DNA from: an uncultured Clostridia bacterium
GTDB lineage: Bacteria > Bacillota > Clostridia > Christensenellales > UBA1242
DNA length: 9,539 nt
NCBI GenBank assembly: GCA_946635125.1
Contig: CAMPBB010000014.1
Location: 1-9,539, forward strand
Direction of reading: 5' to 3'
Part shown: positions 1 to 6,757 of the stretch, piece after piece
How positions within the stretch are numbered: the stretch's first letter is position 1
How the letters are laid out: each line of letters starts with the position of its first letter
Notes under the pieces: generated by a model
Told to the model about the DNA's origin: nothing
The model's database searches: none
The model's input: the letters and a program-made list of their open reading frames with translations, nothing else
Position numbers and translations under genes: made by a program

Positions 1-233
1 GAGATTTCCTTATCTGTGTCAACAACTTCATCAACAACAGTTTTATAAGCCAAAACCTTTATTGTGTTTTTTTCTGGATTTAACTTAACTGTTGCAGACT
101 TTGCCTCACCAAAATTCTTCTTATATGCACTTGTTAATGCGCTTTCCAAAGCCGCAATAAAAAAGTCCTTATCAATTTTTTTCTCTTTTTCCAAGAGGTC
201 TAAAGCAATGAAAAAATCTTTGCTGTTAATCAT
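1..233 (-). CDS. nusA: Transcription termination/antitermination factor NusA, N-terminal part (runs off left edge)
   Basis: NusA binds RNA polymerase through its N-terminal domain and modulates pausing, termination and antitermination. Only the first 77 codons lie in the window; the gene continues beyond position 1. The protein opens MINSKDFFIALDLLEKEKK and continues with ALESALTSAYKKNFG and KTVVDEVVD, matching the conserved NusA N-terminal domain (family members read roughly 'ELLEALDxLEKEKGI...ALxxAYKK'). The ATG at 231-233 is preceded by a strong AAAGGAG at about 241-247. A promoter at 300-328 and a hairpin at 255-279 lie directly upstream, so nusA appears to start its own transcript. In most Bacillota it is instead cotranscribed behind rimP, which is not present here. 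Identification is by recognised sequence and by synteny downstream of the polC-position gene. Confidence 0.93.
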   Translation of the reverse strand, partial: MINSKDFFIALDLLEKEKKIDKDFFIAALESALTSAYKKNFGEAKSATVKLNPEKNTIKVLAYKTVVDEVVDTDKEI

Positions 234-254
234 TTTTTTCTCCTTTTAAAAATG

Positions 255-279
255 ATGAGTGGGTTGTTCACCCACTCAT
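255..279 (-). promoter_or_regulatory. Hairpin in the nusA 5' leader (possible attenuator)
   Basis: A perfect 9-bp inverted repeat (ATGAGTGGG / CCCACTCAT) with a 7-nt loop lies between the predicted start of transcription (about 293) and the nusA ribosome binding site. On the transcript the 3' arm is followed two bases later by five U residues and then the AAAGGAG. It could act as a weak intrinsic terminator/attenuator, a translational control hairpin or an mRNA stabiliser; the sequence does not say which. Confidence 0.55.
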
Positions 280-291
280 GCTAGCTTTCAT
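268..291 (-). CDS. Possible 7-codon leader mini-ORF before nusA
   Basis: The reading frame ATG...TGA encodes MKASMSG. It starts about two bases from the predicted transcription start and ends with its stop codon inside the loop of the nusA leader hairpin, so it covers the hairpin's whole 5' arm. It has no ribosome binding site and would have to be translated as a leaderless ORF. A chance ORF of this size is quite likely. It is recorded because its placement relative to the hairpin resembles an attenuation leader. Confidence 0.15.
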   Translation of the reverse strand: MKASMSG

Positions 292-299
292 ATGTTTTG

Positions 300-328
300 A
301 TTATATCATAACATTAAATAAATATCAA
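300..328 (-). promoter_or_regulatory. Vegetative (sigma-A type) promoter for nusA
   Basis: On the minus strand a -35 box TTGATA (323-328) is followed by a 17-nt spacer and a perfect -10 box TATAAT (300-305), with an extended -10 TGA just before it. The predicted transcription start is near 293, giving a leader of about 60 nt before the nusA ATG at 233. Confidence 0.85.
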
Positions 329-353
329 GTTATTTTTTAAAAAAACTTAAAAA

Positions 354-575
354 TTATAATGTTAATGCATCATTTTCTTTTTGCCTTCTTCTCCTTGATG
401 AAAGACCTTTTATGTTTTCTTGACGCCACTCAACCATCTTGTTTAAAGCCTCAATTTTTTGCTTTAACAAAATAGCATAATATGTTGTCATATAGTTTTT
501 GCCATCTGTTGTGTCGGTTGTTTTCTTTCTCTTTTTTGTGATGCTTTTTATAGCTTCAAATTCTTTTTCTTCCAT
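354..575 (-). CDS. Small basic hypothetical protein (73 aa)
   Basis: I do not recognise this family. The ORF has full gene-like signals: a GGAGGT ribosome binding site 7 nt upstream of the ATG at 575 and its own strong promoter at 606-634. The product is highly charged and lysine/arginine rich. An N-terminal segment (ITKKRKKTTDTTDGKNYMTT) leads into a probable helix (about residues 32-56), followed by a basic patch SSRRRRQK near residues 59-66. There is no membrane segment or signal peptide. The basic composition is compatible with nucleic-acid or ribosome binding, but that is inference. It occupies the position between the polC-like gene and nusA where Bacillota usually carry rimP. It is far shorter than RimP (about 150 aa) and shows no resemblance to it. 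Confidence 0.72.
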   Translation of the reverse strand: MEEKEFEAIKSITKKRKKTTDTTDGKNYMTTYYAILLKQKIEALNKMVEWRQENIKGLSSRRRRQKENDALTL

Positions 576-605
576 GATGGACCTCCAAACTTAATTGTTA
601 ACCAA

Positions 606-634
606 AGTATAACAAATATAACAAATCTTGTCAA
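606..634 (-). promoter_or_regulatory. Vegetative promoter for the 73-aa gene
   Basis: On the minus strand a perfect -35 TTGACA (629-634), a 17-nt spacer and a -10 TATACT (606-611) with an extended -10 TGT lie just after the stop codon of the exonuclease gene. Predicted transcription start is near 599, about 24 nt before the start codon. Confidence 0.85.
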
Positions 635-640
635 CAAAAA

Positions 641-2176
641 TTAAATAAGTTTAATAAAGACTTTTGCCGTTGCAACAGCATCATTTATCGCTCTGTGAGC
701 ATCATTTAAAACAATGTCTAACGCTTTAACAACACTTGATAGTTTATAGTTGGGAAGTGATGGAATTTTTTGCCTTGCAAGCTCTAATGTGTCGATGCGT
801 TCGTTGTCAAATTTATATCTAAATTTTTTCCCTGCATTTAACAAAAATTGAATATCGAACCCAATATTATATGCACTCAAAACGCTGTTTTGAACAAATT
901 TGTGAAAATCTGGCAAAACATCTTCAAGGTCTGGCGCAAAAACAAGCATATCATCTGTTATTCCAGTTAGTTCTGAAATTTCCCTACCCAATTTTTGATG
1001 AGGGTTAACAAGAGTTGAAAAAGTTTCAGTGCAAACGCCGTTCACAACCTTAACAGCACCTATTTCAATTATTTCGCAAGTGTCGGCGTTAAGCCCTGTT
1101 GTTTCAAAGTCAAAAACAACAACGCTTTTTCCGTCTTGCCAATAATCGTTTGGTTTTTGGTCAAACATTGAAAACAAGTTAACCTGTTGCAAATCTTCCA
1201 TCTTTTGTGGAATAACAGTTTTATATTCTTTTATTGGCTCTCGCCACAAAAATTTAACTTCTTTTGTTAAGATTTTGCAAACAGACAAAGCATTTGCTTT
1301 TATGTTAACTCTTCCCATAAAATCGTTATAATTTCCGCAAATAATAACTTCTGCTTCTGGGGTAAGTCTTTCAAGTTTTTCTTTATCTTTTTCTTGTGGG
1401 AACATCACAACTTCAATTTCACCGCTGGCATCTTTTAACACAAAAGACAACTTGTCTTTCATTTTTGCACCATCTTTTCCTTTTTGACTTTTTGGAATGA
1501 ATTGCGACCACACTGGGTTTAAAAACTTTCCAGCAAGAGTTATTTCATCATCTGTTTTTTTCACATCTTTAATGAAAATTGCATCGCTTAAAATGTTTTT
1601 TCCAACAAGATTAACAACCTCATCAACTTTCACTTTGTTAATTTTTTGTTCTTCTTCCAAAATGTTTTTTAGTTCCATTTTTTCATTTTCATCATCAAAA
1701 AAAACTTTTTCTTCTGATTTTTTTGTTACCAAAAGTTCTATTTTAACATCTTCAAAAACATGATTTTGCACAATTTTTTTAAATTCATCCAAAAACTTAT
1801 AGTTTGTTAACAGTTCTTTCATTTCTTCGTCACATTCAACTTTTATTTCAGCGCAATCTTTTGTCATTGAAGTGTGAATATCTTCTTTTTTGATTGCACC
1901 TTTTAAGTATGGAAATGTGTTTGTGTAATCTAATAATAAGGTGTAAACAAGGTCATTATCAATATAACTTTTCCTAAATTTAACCTCATTTTTGGAAATA
2001 TCTCCCAAAATTTTTAACACTTCATCTCTTAATTGTTGTTTTTCTTCATCAGTTGGCTTGTCAAAACTTGAATATAAAAATGTTAATGTTGTTTTGTCTT
2101 GAGCCTTGCTATATTCAGCACCAATGAGTTTAAATTTCTTATATTCATCTTTGTTTATCAAATCGTTTATTGTCAT
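641..2176 (-). CDS. PolC-derived 3'-5' exonuclease lacking PHP and polymerase domains
   Basis: A 511-residue DnaQ-family proofreading-type exonuclease with PolC N-terminal architecture. Residues about 1-160 resemble the PolC N-terminal domains and about 187-302 its OB-fold, including SFVLKDASGEIEVVMF where PolC has its 'FKITDYTNSILIKMF'-like strands. Residues about 351-511 are the exonuclease with all catalytic residues: DFETTGL (D356, E358), NIGFD (D441) and HRAIND (H494, D499). ELTGITDDM and IDTLELAR are PolC-type. Full PolC is about 1,430 aa and has the exonuclease inserted in a PHP domain followed by the polymerase; here the PHP is replaced by a ~45-residue linker and nothing follows the exonuclease. 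The gene sits where polC normally lies. It starts 11 nt after the rseP stop with AGAGGAAG as ribosome binding site, so it is probably cotranscribed with rseP. I infer it proofreads in trans for a DnaE-type polymerase encoded elsewhere. Confidence 0.87.
   Translation of the reverse strand: MTINDLINKDEYKKFKLIGAEYSKAQDKTTLTFLYSSFDKPTDEEKQQLRDEVLKILGDISKNEVKFRKSYIDNDLVYTLLLDYTNTFPYLKGAIKKEDIHTSMTKDCAEIKVECDEEMKELLTNYKFLDEFKKIVQNHVFEDVKIELLVTKKSEEKVFFDDENEKMELKNILEEEQKINKVKVDEVVNLVGKNILSDAIFIKDVKKTDDEITLAGKFLNPVWSQFIPKSQKGKDGAKMKDKLSFVLKDASGEIEVVMFPQEKDKEKLERLTPEAEVIICGNYNDFMGRVNIKANALSVCKILTKEVKFLWREPIKEYKTVIPQKMEDLQQVNLFSMFDQKPNDYWQDGKSVVVFDFETTGLNADTCEIIEIGAVKVVNGVCTETFSTLVNPHQKLGREISELTGITDDMLVFAPDLEDVLPDFHKFVQNSVLSAYNIGFDIQFLLNAGKKFRYKFDNERIDTLELARQKIPSLPNYKLSSVVKALDIVLNDAHRAINDAVATAKVFIKLI
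1157..1186 (-). other. Candidate sliding-clamp-binding motif in the exonuclease linker
   Basis: Codons 331-340 encode QVNLFSMFDQ, lying between the OB fold and the exonuclease. The pentapeptide QVNLF fits the bacterial beta-clamp-binding consensus (Q-L-S/D-L-F and variants), which full-length PolC carries near its C-terminus. It sits in a probably flexible linker, as such motifs usually do. Motif match only; binding is inferred. Confidence 0.5.
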
Positions 2177-2187
2177 AACTTCTTCCT

Positions 2188-3285
2188 CTAAAAAATCAAA
2201 TTAAATATATCAACAAAAATAACAAAAGCAAACAACACAAAAAGCCCGACCATGTGAATGTAACCCTCAACTTTTCGATTTATCGGCTTTCTTCTAATCC
2301 ACTCAATTATTGTAAACACAATTCTTGCACCATCAAGCGATGGAATTGGCAAAATGTTAAACACCGCAAGATTTGCTGCAATTAACGGCAAGAACACAAA
2401 CAAATTTGCAATATTTGATTGAGAATATTCAGCAACAACGCTTATTGTTGTTATTGGTCCACCAATGTCGGTTAGCGAAACTCCACCCGTTAAAAGCATA
2501 AACAAAAATGTTAAAACTTTCCATGCAAAAGCACATGTTAGCGGAACACAATCTCTTAACGCCTCAACAAAACCATAACGATATGGCGTTGAAACAATCC
2601 CCAAAATGCCCCCTTCTGTTTGTCCGTCATCAAATTTTTTGGTTGTGATTGTCACAAGGTCTTTTTCTCCAACTCTTTGAATTGTTACCTCAAATTTGTC
2701 ATCTATTGTGTGTTTTGACATTAAGTTTGCAAAGGTGTTTCCTGTTATAAAACTAACCTTTTTGCCATCAATTGCTCTAATTATGTCGCCCTCTTGAAAC
2801 CCATTTATTGGCTCCAAAGGGTTTTCAATGTTATATTGTGCAACATAGGCTTCATTTTTTTCTGTGTTCACAACTTTTGGAATGTCATACCCAAAAGAAA
2901 CAAGCAAAATGAAAGAAAAAATGATTGCAGACAAAAAGTTAAAAGTCACACCACCCAGCAAAACAATTATTCTCTTCCAACAAGGTTTGTTGTTGAAAGC
3001 ATCTGGGTCTTTGTCGTCCATATCTTCCCCAGCAAACGCACAATATCCTCCAAGTGGAATTAGCCTTATGCTGAAAACTTCACCGTTTTTGCGTTTTTTT
3101 GAAAAAATGGCTTTACCAAAGCCAATTGAAAATTCATTTATTTTAAAGCCAAGCCATTTTCCAAAAGTGTAGTGCCCAAATTCGTGAATGGTTATCATTA
3201 AAAGAAGCACAACAAGAGCAAGCAAAACATAGAGAATTGTTGACATAACGCCCGAAAAACTTGCACCAATAAAGAATAACCCCAT
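2188..3285 (-). CDS. rseP: Site-2 type intramembrane zinc metalloprotease, RseP/RasP family (M50)
   Basis: A 365-residue integral membrane protease of the RIP family, which cleaves transmembrane segments of anti-sigma factors and remnant signal peptides within the membrane. The first membrane helix (about residues 15-38) ends in the zinc-binding HEFGH at 34-38. A second conserved block, GGVTFNF (111-117), follows. A single PDZ-like domain spans roughly 137-222, including GFQEGDIIRAIDGKKV. LTDIGGPI (271-278) precedes the third zinc-ligand motif NILPIPSLDG (310-319, D318), and a last helix ends the protein. Length and order are typical of the Bacillota form. The start at 3285 is chosen because AAGGAG lies 6 nt upstream; the internal ATG at codon 14 has no ribosome binding site. 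It lies 48 nt after cdsA and 11 nt before the exonuclease gene. dxr, usual between cdsA and rseP, is absent. Confidence 0.95.
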   Translation of the reverse strand: MGLFFIGASFSGVMSTILYVLLALVVLLLMITIHEFGHYTFGKWLGFKINEFSIGFGKAIFSKKRKNGEVFSIRLIPLGGYCAFAGEDMDDKDPDAFNNKPCWKRIIVLLGGVTFNFLSAIIFSFILLVSFGYDIPKVVNTEKNEAYVAQYNIENPLEPINGFQEGDIIRAIDGKKVSFITGNTFANLMSKHTIDDKFEVTIQRVGEKDLVTITTKKFDDGQTEGGILGIVSTPYRYGFVEALRDCVPLTCAFAWKVLTFLFMLLTGGVSLTDIGGPITTISVVAEYSQSNIANLFVFLPLIAANLAVFNILPIPSLDGARIVFTIIEWIRRKPINRKVEGYIHMVGLFVLFAFVIFVDIFNLIF

Positions 3286-3333
3286 TCACAACTCCTTTTT
3301 TATAAAATATATTATTTTAAACATAAAACTATG

Positions 3334-4308
3334 CTAAAAACAAATCATTAGGCAAACAAAAACACAAACAGAGTTAATAACAAGACCATTTATTCTGTCC
3401 ATAACTCCACCATGCCCCGGAATTAGGTTGCTGAAATCTTTAACTCCAGCTCTTCTCTTTAAAAATGATGCCAAGATGTCTCCTGCCATGTTAAAAATCC
3501 CACTAAACAAACCAATGAGAATAAAACTCCAAATGCTTAAATTAAAATCAGCAAAAACAGTTTTGTAACCACAATTAACAAAAATTAAATACACAATAAT
3601 TGCAGCTAGTATTGCACCTAAAATTCCACCAACCAAGCCACTCCAACTTTTTCCTGGTCCAAGTTTTTCAAGAGAAATTTTCTTTGATTTTATTGTTCTT
3701 CCAACCAAAAAAGCACAAGTGTCTGCCGTCATTGTTGTTGCAAATAGCAAAACAAGACCCAAAAACCCTGCTTCAAAAGTCTCCAATCCAACAAAAGCAG
3801 AAAAGTGGTTAATCATGAACGCAAACATCAAAAGAAGTGTTGGATAAATCATTCCCAAAACTGTGTTCGCGCTCTTTTTAATTGCAAAAGAAAGTCTTCC
3901 ACCCTCATATGAGCATAAAAACATTTCTTTCAATGTTCCCTTTTTGTTTAAAAGCCCAATAACATAAGATAGCAAAAAGAAAAACAAAACAATTAAAAAG
4001 CATAATAACAAATAATATAGCACTGAAAACTTAAACATTACAGCAATAAGCAAAAACACAAAATTTACAACTGGATATATTGCAAGAATCACTGAAGAAA
4101 CTTGCCTATTCATTTTTTTGAATAAGCTTTCAATTTCAAAACTTCCTGCAATCATTAGAAATCCAATCAAAACATCAAACAAAAAAATTGTGTTGCTGTT
4201 TATTTGTCTTAACAAAAAGAATCCAACAACAAGAATCAAAATCCCTGCACCAAAAATTATTCTTTTTGTTAAGTTCGCTGGGGTGTTAACATTTTTATTT
4301 GTGGTCAT
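3334..4308 (-). CDS. cdsA: Phosphatidate cytidylyltransferase (CDP-diacylglycerol synthase)
   Basis: CdsA makes CDP-diacylglycerol from phosphatidic acid and CTP at the cytoplasmic membrane, the branch point for bacterial phospholipids. The 324-residue product is a polytopic membrane protein (about eight hydrophobic segments). It carries the diagnostic C-terminal signature at 281-305: S281, K284-R285, K290-D291, PGHGG at 297-301, and D304-R305. ADTCAFLVGR (195-204) and GPGKSWSG (217-224) are further conserved loops. It is slightly longer than the ~270 aa usual in Bacillota, mainly from extra hydrophobic sequence in the N-terminal half. The ATG at 4308 follows a GAGGG ribosome binding site. 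It lies 76 nt downstream of frr; uppS, which often separates frr and cdsA, is missing. Probably cotranscribed with frr, rseP and the exonuclease gene. Confidence 0.95.
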   Translation of the reverse strand: MTTNKNVNTPANLTKRIIFGAGILILVVGFFLLRQINSNTIFLFDVLIGFLMIAGSFEIESLFKKMNRQVSSVILAIYPVVNFVFLLIAVMFKFSVLYYLLLCFLIVLFFFLLSYVIGLLNKKGTLKEMFLCSYEGGRLSFAIKKSANTVLGMIYPTLLLMFAFMINHFSAFVGLETFEAGFLGLVLLFATTMTADTCAFLVGRTIKSKKISLEKLGPGKSWSGLVGGILGAILAAIIVYLIFVNCGYKTVFADFNLSIWSFILIGLFSGIFNMAGDILASFLKRRAGVKDFSNLIPGHGGVMDRINGLVINSVCVFVCLMICF

Positions 4309-4361
4309 CTTCTACCCTCTTTTGTGTGATTTTAAACTTTTTCTCCCATTTTTATTCCAGC

Positions 4362-4384
4362 TTTAACTTCTTTTTAAAGTTAAA
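4362..4384 (-). repeat. AT-rich inverted repeat between frr and cdsA
   Basis: An 8-bp perfect inverted repeat (TTTAACTT / AAGTTAAA, 7-nt loop) begins directly after the frr stop codon. It has only one G-C pair in each arm half and no U tract follows on the transcript. It is therefore a poor terminator and more likely a neutral or RNA-processing hairpin. Confidence 0.3.
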
Positions 4385-4957
4385 TTAAACTTCCATAATT
4401 TCTTTTTCTTTTGCAGCCAATGTTTTGTCAACCTTGTCTGTGTAAGAATTAAGTATTTTTTGAACTTCTTTTTCAGCCATTGCCAAATCATCTTCAGTTA
4501 TTTTTGATGCTTTTTTAAGTGCTTTAAACTCATCCAAAACATCACGCCTTCCGTTTCTCATGTTAACTCTTGTGTCTTCAGCAAATTTTTTAACCATTTT
4601 CACAAGTTCAATGCGGCGTTCTTCTGTTGGCGCTGGAACATAAAGTTTTATAACTTTTCCATCGTCACTTGGGTTTAATCCCAAATCACTTGTTTGAATT
4701 GCTTTAAGTGTTTCCCTAAGCATGCTAATATCCCAAAGACTAATTAAAATTGTTCTTGGGTCTGGAGCTGAAACATTTGCCATTCTTGAAATTGGAGTCA
4801 TTGTTCCATAATAATCAACCATAACTTTGTCAAGAAGCCTTGGATTTGCTCTACCTGCTCTAACAGAATTAAGTTCACTAATAAAATGGTCGTAGTTGCC
4901 GTCCAAGTGTGTTCTTAAACTTTGATATAAGTTTTTGTCTTCTTCATTCATAAACAT
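4385..4957 (-). CDS. frr: Ribosome recycling factor
   Basis: RRF splits post-termination ribosomes together with EF-G so that they can be reused. With the start at 4957 the product is 190 aa, close to the usual 185. Recognisable family segments are ELNSVRAGRANPRLLDKVMVDYYG, near residues 29-52, then TPISRMANVSAPDPRTI and the C-terminal half with TEERRIELVKMVKK and AKEKEIMEV. The frame is open upstream to an ATG at 5029, but that start lies upstream of the predicted promoter (4987-5015). The AAAGGTAGGTG ribosome binding site at 4966-4977 fits 4957 (8-nt spacer); an ATG two codons later (4951) is a less well spaced alternative. pyrH, normally between tsf and frr, is absent, and frr has its own promoter after the tsf terminator. 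Confidence 0.95.
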   Translation of the reverse strand: MFMNEEDKNLYQSLRTHLDGNYDHFISELNSVRAGRANPRLLDKVMVDYYGTMTPISRMANVSAPDPRTILISLWDISMLRETLKAIQTSDLGLNPSDDGKVIKLYVPAPTEERRIELVKMVKKFAEDTRVNMRNGRRDVLDEFKALKKASKITEDDLAMAEKEVQKILNSYTDKVDKTLAAKEKEIMEV

Positions 4958-4986
4958 AAATAATTCACCTACCTTTATATTTTTAT

Positions 4987-5015
4987 ATTTTACAACAATT
5001 TGGCATTTTTGGCAA
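4987..5015 (-). promoter_or_regulatory. Promoter for frr-cdsA-rseP-exonuclease unit
   Basis: On the minus strand a -35 TTGCCA (5010-5015), 17-nt spacer and -10 TAAAAT (4987-4992); predicted start near 4980, 23 nt before the frr ATG. A weaker second candidate lies upstream: TTGACC at 5068-5073 with TACAAA at 5044-5049, spacer 18. Confidence 0.7.
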
Positions 5016-5155
5016 ATAAAATAGCACATGTTTTGCCCGCTTTTTTGTAAAAAAAAATTTAAAATGCGGTCAAGAACTATGCGTAAAATATTTTAAATTC
5101 TAAAAAGAAAAATAATATGCACAATTATTAACATTTTTTCATAAAATTACTTTTT

Positions 5156-5192
5156 AAAAAACAAAAAAAGCCCAATAAATTAGGCTTTTTTT
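5156..5192 (-). terminator. Intrinsic terminator of rpsB-tsf
   Basis: A 10-bp stem (AAAAAAAGCC / GGCTTTTTTT, arms 5163-5172 and 5183-5192, 10-nt loop) is followed on the minus strand by a further T-rich run. It begins within the tsf stop codon. The flanking A and T runs mean it could also terminate weakly in the other direction. Confidence 0.88.
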
Positions 5193-5853
5193 AGTTATTT
5201 TTTTGTTTGTCAATTTGCTTTTGAATTTCTTCTGCAAAGTTTTCTTCTTTCTTTTGAAGACCTTCACCCATTTCATAACGAACAAATCTTCTAATTGTGA
5301 TTTTTTCACCAATTTTTCCAATTGTTTCTTTAAGGTATTCGTTAATGGTTTTTGTTCCATCTCTAAAATAAACTTGGTCTAACAAACAAACTTCTTGCAA
5401 ATACTTTTTAACTCTTCCTTCAACAATCTTTTCAGCAACATTTGCTGGTTTTCCTTCATTTTGAGTTTGAGCTAAGAATATTTTTCTTTCAGCTTCAATT
5501 GCTTTTGGGTCTGCATCTTCCTGAGAAACATAAAGTGGTTTGCTTGCAGCAATTTGAAGAGCAACATTGTGAACAAACTCGTTAAATGCATCACTCTTTG
5601 CAACAAAGTCTGTTTCACAGTTAACTTCAACCAAAACACCAATTTTTCCGCCAAGGTGAATGTAACTTTCAACTTTTCCTTCTGCGGCAATTCTTCCCTC
5701 TTTCTTGGCAGCTGAAGCCATGCCTTTTTCTCTAAGCCATTCAGTGGCTTTTTGCATATCTCCGTTTGTTGCCTCCAAAGCGTTCTTACAGTCAAGCATT
5801 CCTGCTTGTGTTCTTTGTCTTAATTCTGTTATATCTTTTGCTGTTATAGCCAT
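5191..5853 (-). CDS. tsf: Elongation factor Ts
   Basis: EF-Ts is the nucleotide exchange factor that regenerates EF-Tu-GTP during translation elongation. The 220-residue product is the short form with one compact core, as in Clostridia and Thermus, rather than the ~290-residue form of B. subtilis and E. coli. The N-terminal UBA-like domain carries LRQRTQAGMLDCKNAL (11-26), and the core carries the signature EVNCETDFVAKSD (76-88), including TDFVAK at 81-86 that contacts EF-Tu. A C-terminal segment from about 160 (YFRDGTKTINEYL...ITIRRFVRYEMGEGL) matches the family end. A ~20-residue lysine/glutamine-rich tail follows. GGGGAG lies 8 nt before the ATG at 5853, and the gene starts 22 nt after rpsB, the conserved operon arrangement. 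Confidence 0.97.
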   Translation of the reverse strand: MAITAKDITELRQRTQAGMLDCKNALEATNGDMQKATEWLREKGMASAAKKEGRIAAEGKVESYIHLGGKIGVLVEVNCETDFVAKSDAFNEFVHNVALQIAASKPLYVSQEDADPKAIEAERKIFLAQTQNEGKPANVAEKIVEGRVKKYLQEVCLLDQVYFRDGTKTINEYLKETIGKIGEKITIRRFVRYEMGEGLQKKEENFAEEIQKQIDKQKNN

Positions 5854-5875
5854 AATTTTTTCTCCCCTTTTTTAA

Positions 5876-6757
5876 TTATTCTGCTTTTTTTGTTTCAGCT
5901 TTCTTTGCTCTTGGTGCCTTTTCTTCTTTTGCTGTTTCTTTAACTTCTTGTTTAACAGCTTTCTTTGCTGCTGGTTTTTGTTCTTTTGGTTGTTCTTTCT
6001 TTTGTTCACCGGCACTTGCCATTGCTTTTTCAACTTCTTCTTGGCTCATGTCTTCTTCTTTAATTGAGTAAACTTCACCAGTTTTTGCTTCAATAACTGC
6101 GTTTGCAACAAGTTCTGCAATAAGTTTAACAGATCTGATTGCATCGTCATTTCCTGGAATCACAACATCAACAAGTTCTGGGTCACTGTTTGTGTCAACA
6201 AGTCCAACAACTGGAATTCCAAGTGCTTTTGCTTCTTTTAAAGCAATGTGTTCCTTTTTAAGGTCCACAACAAACAAAAGTCCTGGAAGGCTTGTCATGT
6301 CTTTAATTCCACCCAAGTTCTTTTGAAGTTTTGCCATTTCATTCTTCATTGCCAAAACTTCCTTTTTAGGGAAGAATTCAAACTCGCCTGTCTTTTCCAT
6401 TTGTTCAAGTTTGTTAAGTCTGTCAACTCTTGACCTAATGGTTTTAAAGTTAGTAAGTGTTCCACCAAGCCAACGGTTGTTAACATAATACATTCCGCAA
6501 CGCTCTGCCTCTTCTTTGATTGCATCTGTTGCTTGTTTCTTTGTTCCAACAAATAAAACTGTTTTTCCTTGTTTTGCCATGTTGCAAACATAGTTGTAAG
6601 CTTGTTCAGCTAATACCACTGTTTGTTCAAGGTCTATAATGTGTGTATCGTTTCTTGCAACGAAAATATATTGCTTCATTTTAGGGTTCCATTGTCTTGT
6701 TGGGTGACCAAATTGAACACCTGCTTCGAGCAATTGTTTTATTGAAATTACTGACAT
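5876..6757 (-). CDS. rpsB: 30S ribosomal protein S2 with a Lys/Ala/Glu-rich C-terminal extension
   Basis: S2 is a structural protein of the small ribosomal subunit head/body junction. Residues 1 to about 230 are the standard S2 core: [21 protein letters not shown] (5-25), the [16 protein letters not shown] block, [15 protein letters not shown] (93-107), and the second signature [14 protein letters not shown] (200-213). Residues 231-293 add a low-complexity tail rich in K, A and E (for example [18 protein letters not shown]), which is not part of the conserved fold and is probably disordered. The start at 6757 follows AAGGAG with a long 11-nt spacer. That ribosome binding site is itself inside a 17-codon upstream ORF (6748-6801). 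A promoter (6885-6913) and ~120-nt leader precede it. S2 autoregulation via the leader is known in E. coli; here it is only suggested by the leader structure. Confidence 0.97.
   Translation of the reverse strand: MSVISIKQLLEAGVQFGHPTRQWNPKMKQYIFVARNDTHIIDLEQTVVLAEQAYNYVCNMAKQGKTVLFVGTKKQATDAIKEEAERCGMYYVNNRWLGGTLTNFKTIRSRVDRLNKLEQMEKTGEFEFFPKKEVLAMKNEMAKLQKNLGGIKDMTSLPGLLFVVDLKKEHIALKEAKALGIPVVGLVDTNSDPELVDVVIPGNDDAIRSVKLIAELVANAVIEAKTGEVYSIKEEDMSQEEVEKAMASAGEQKKEQPKEQKPAAKKAVKQEVKETAKEEKAPRAKKAETKKAE

Noticed and set aside
331..350. A/T-only hairpin after the 73-aa gene as a terminator
   Set aside because: The stem is short and almost wholly A-T, lying within homopolymer runs; it is not distinguishable from background.
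1497..1763. Plus-strand Ser/Phe-rich ORF inside the exonuclease gene
   Set aside because: Antisense shadow of Lys/Glu-rich codons with no translation signals; the minus-strand gene is clearly conserved.
641..2176. The PolC-like gene as a frameshifted or truncated pseudogene
   Set aside because: The frame is uninterrupted, the exonuclease ends at its natural C-terminus with all catalytic residues, and no PHP or polymerase remnants are found between it and the next gene, whose promoter starts right after the stop codon.
4958..5029. N-terminal 24-residue extension of frr from an ATG at 5029
   Set aside because: It lies upstream of a good promoter at 4987-5015, has no ribosome binding site, and makes the protein longer than the family; the start at 4957 fits both signals.
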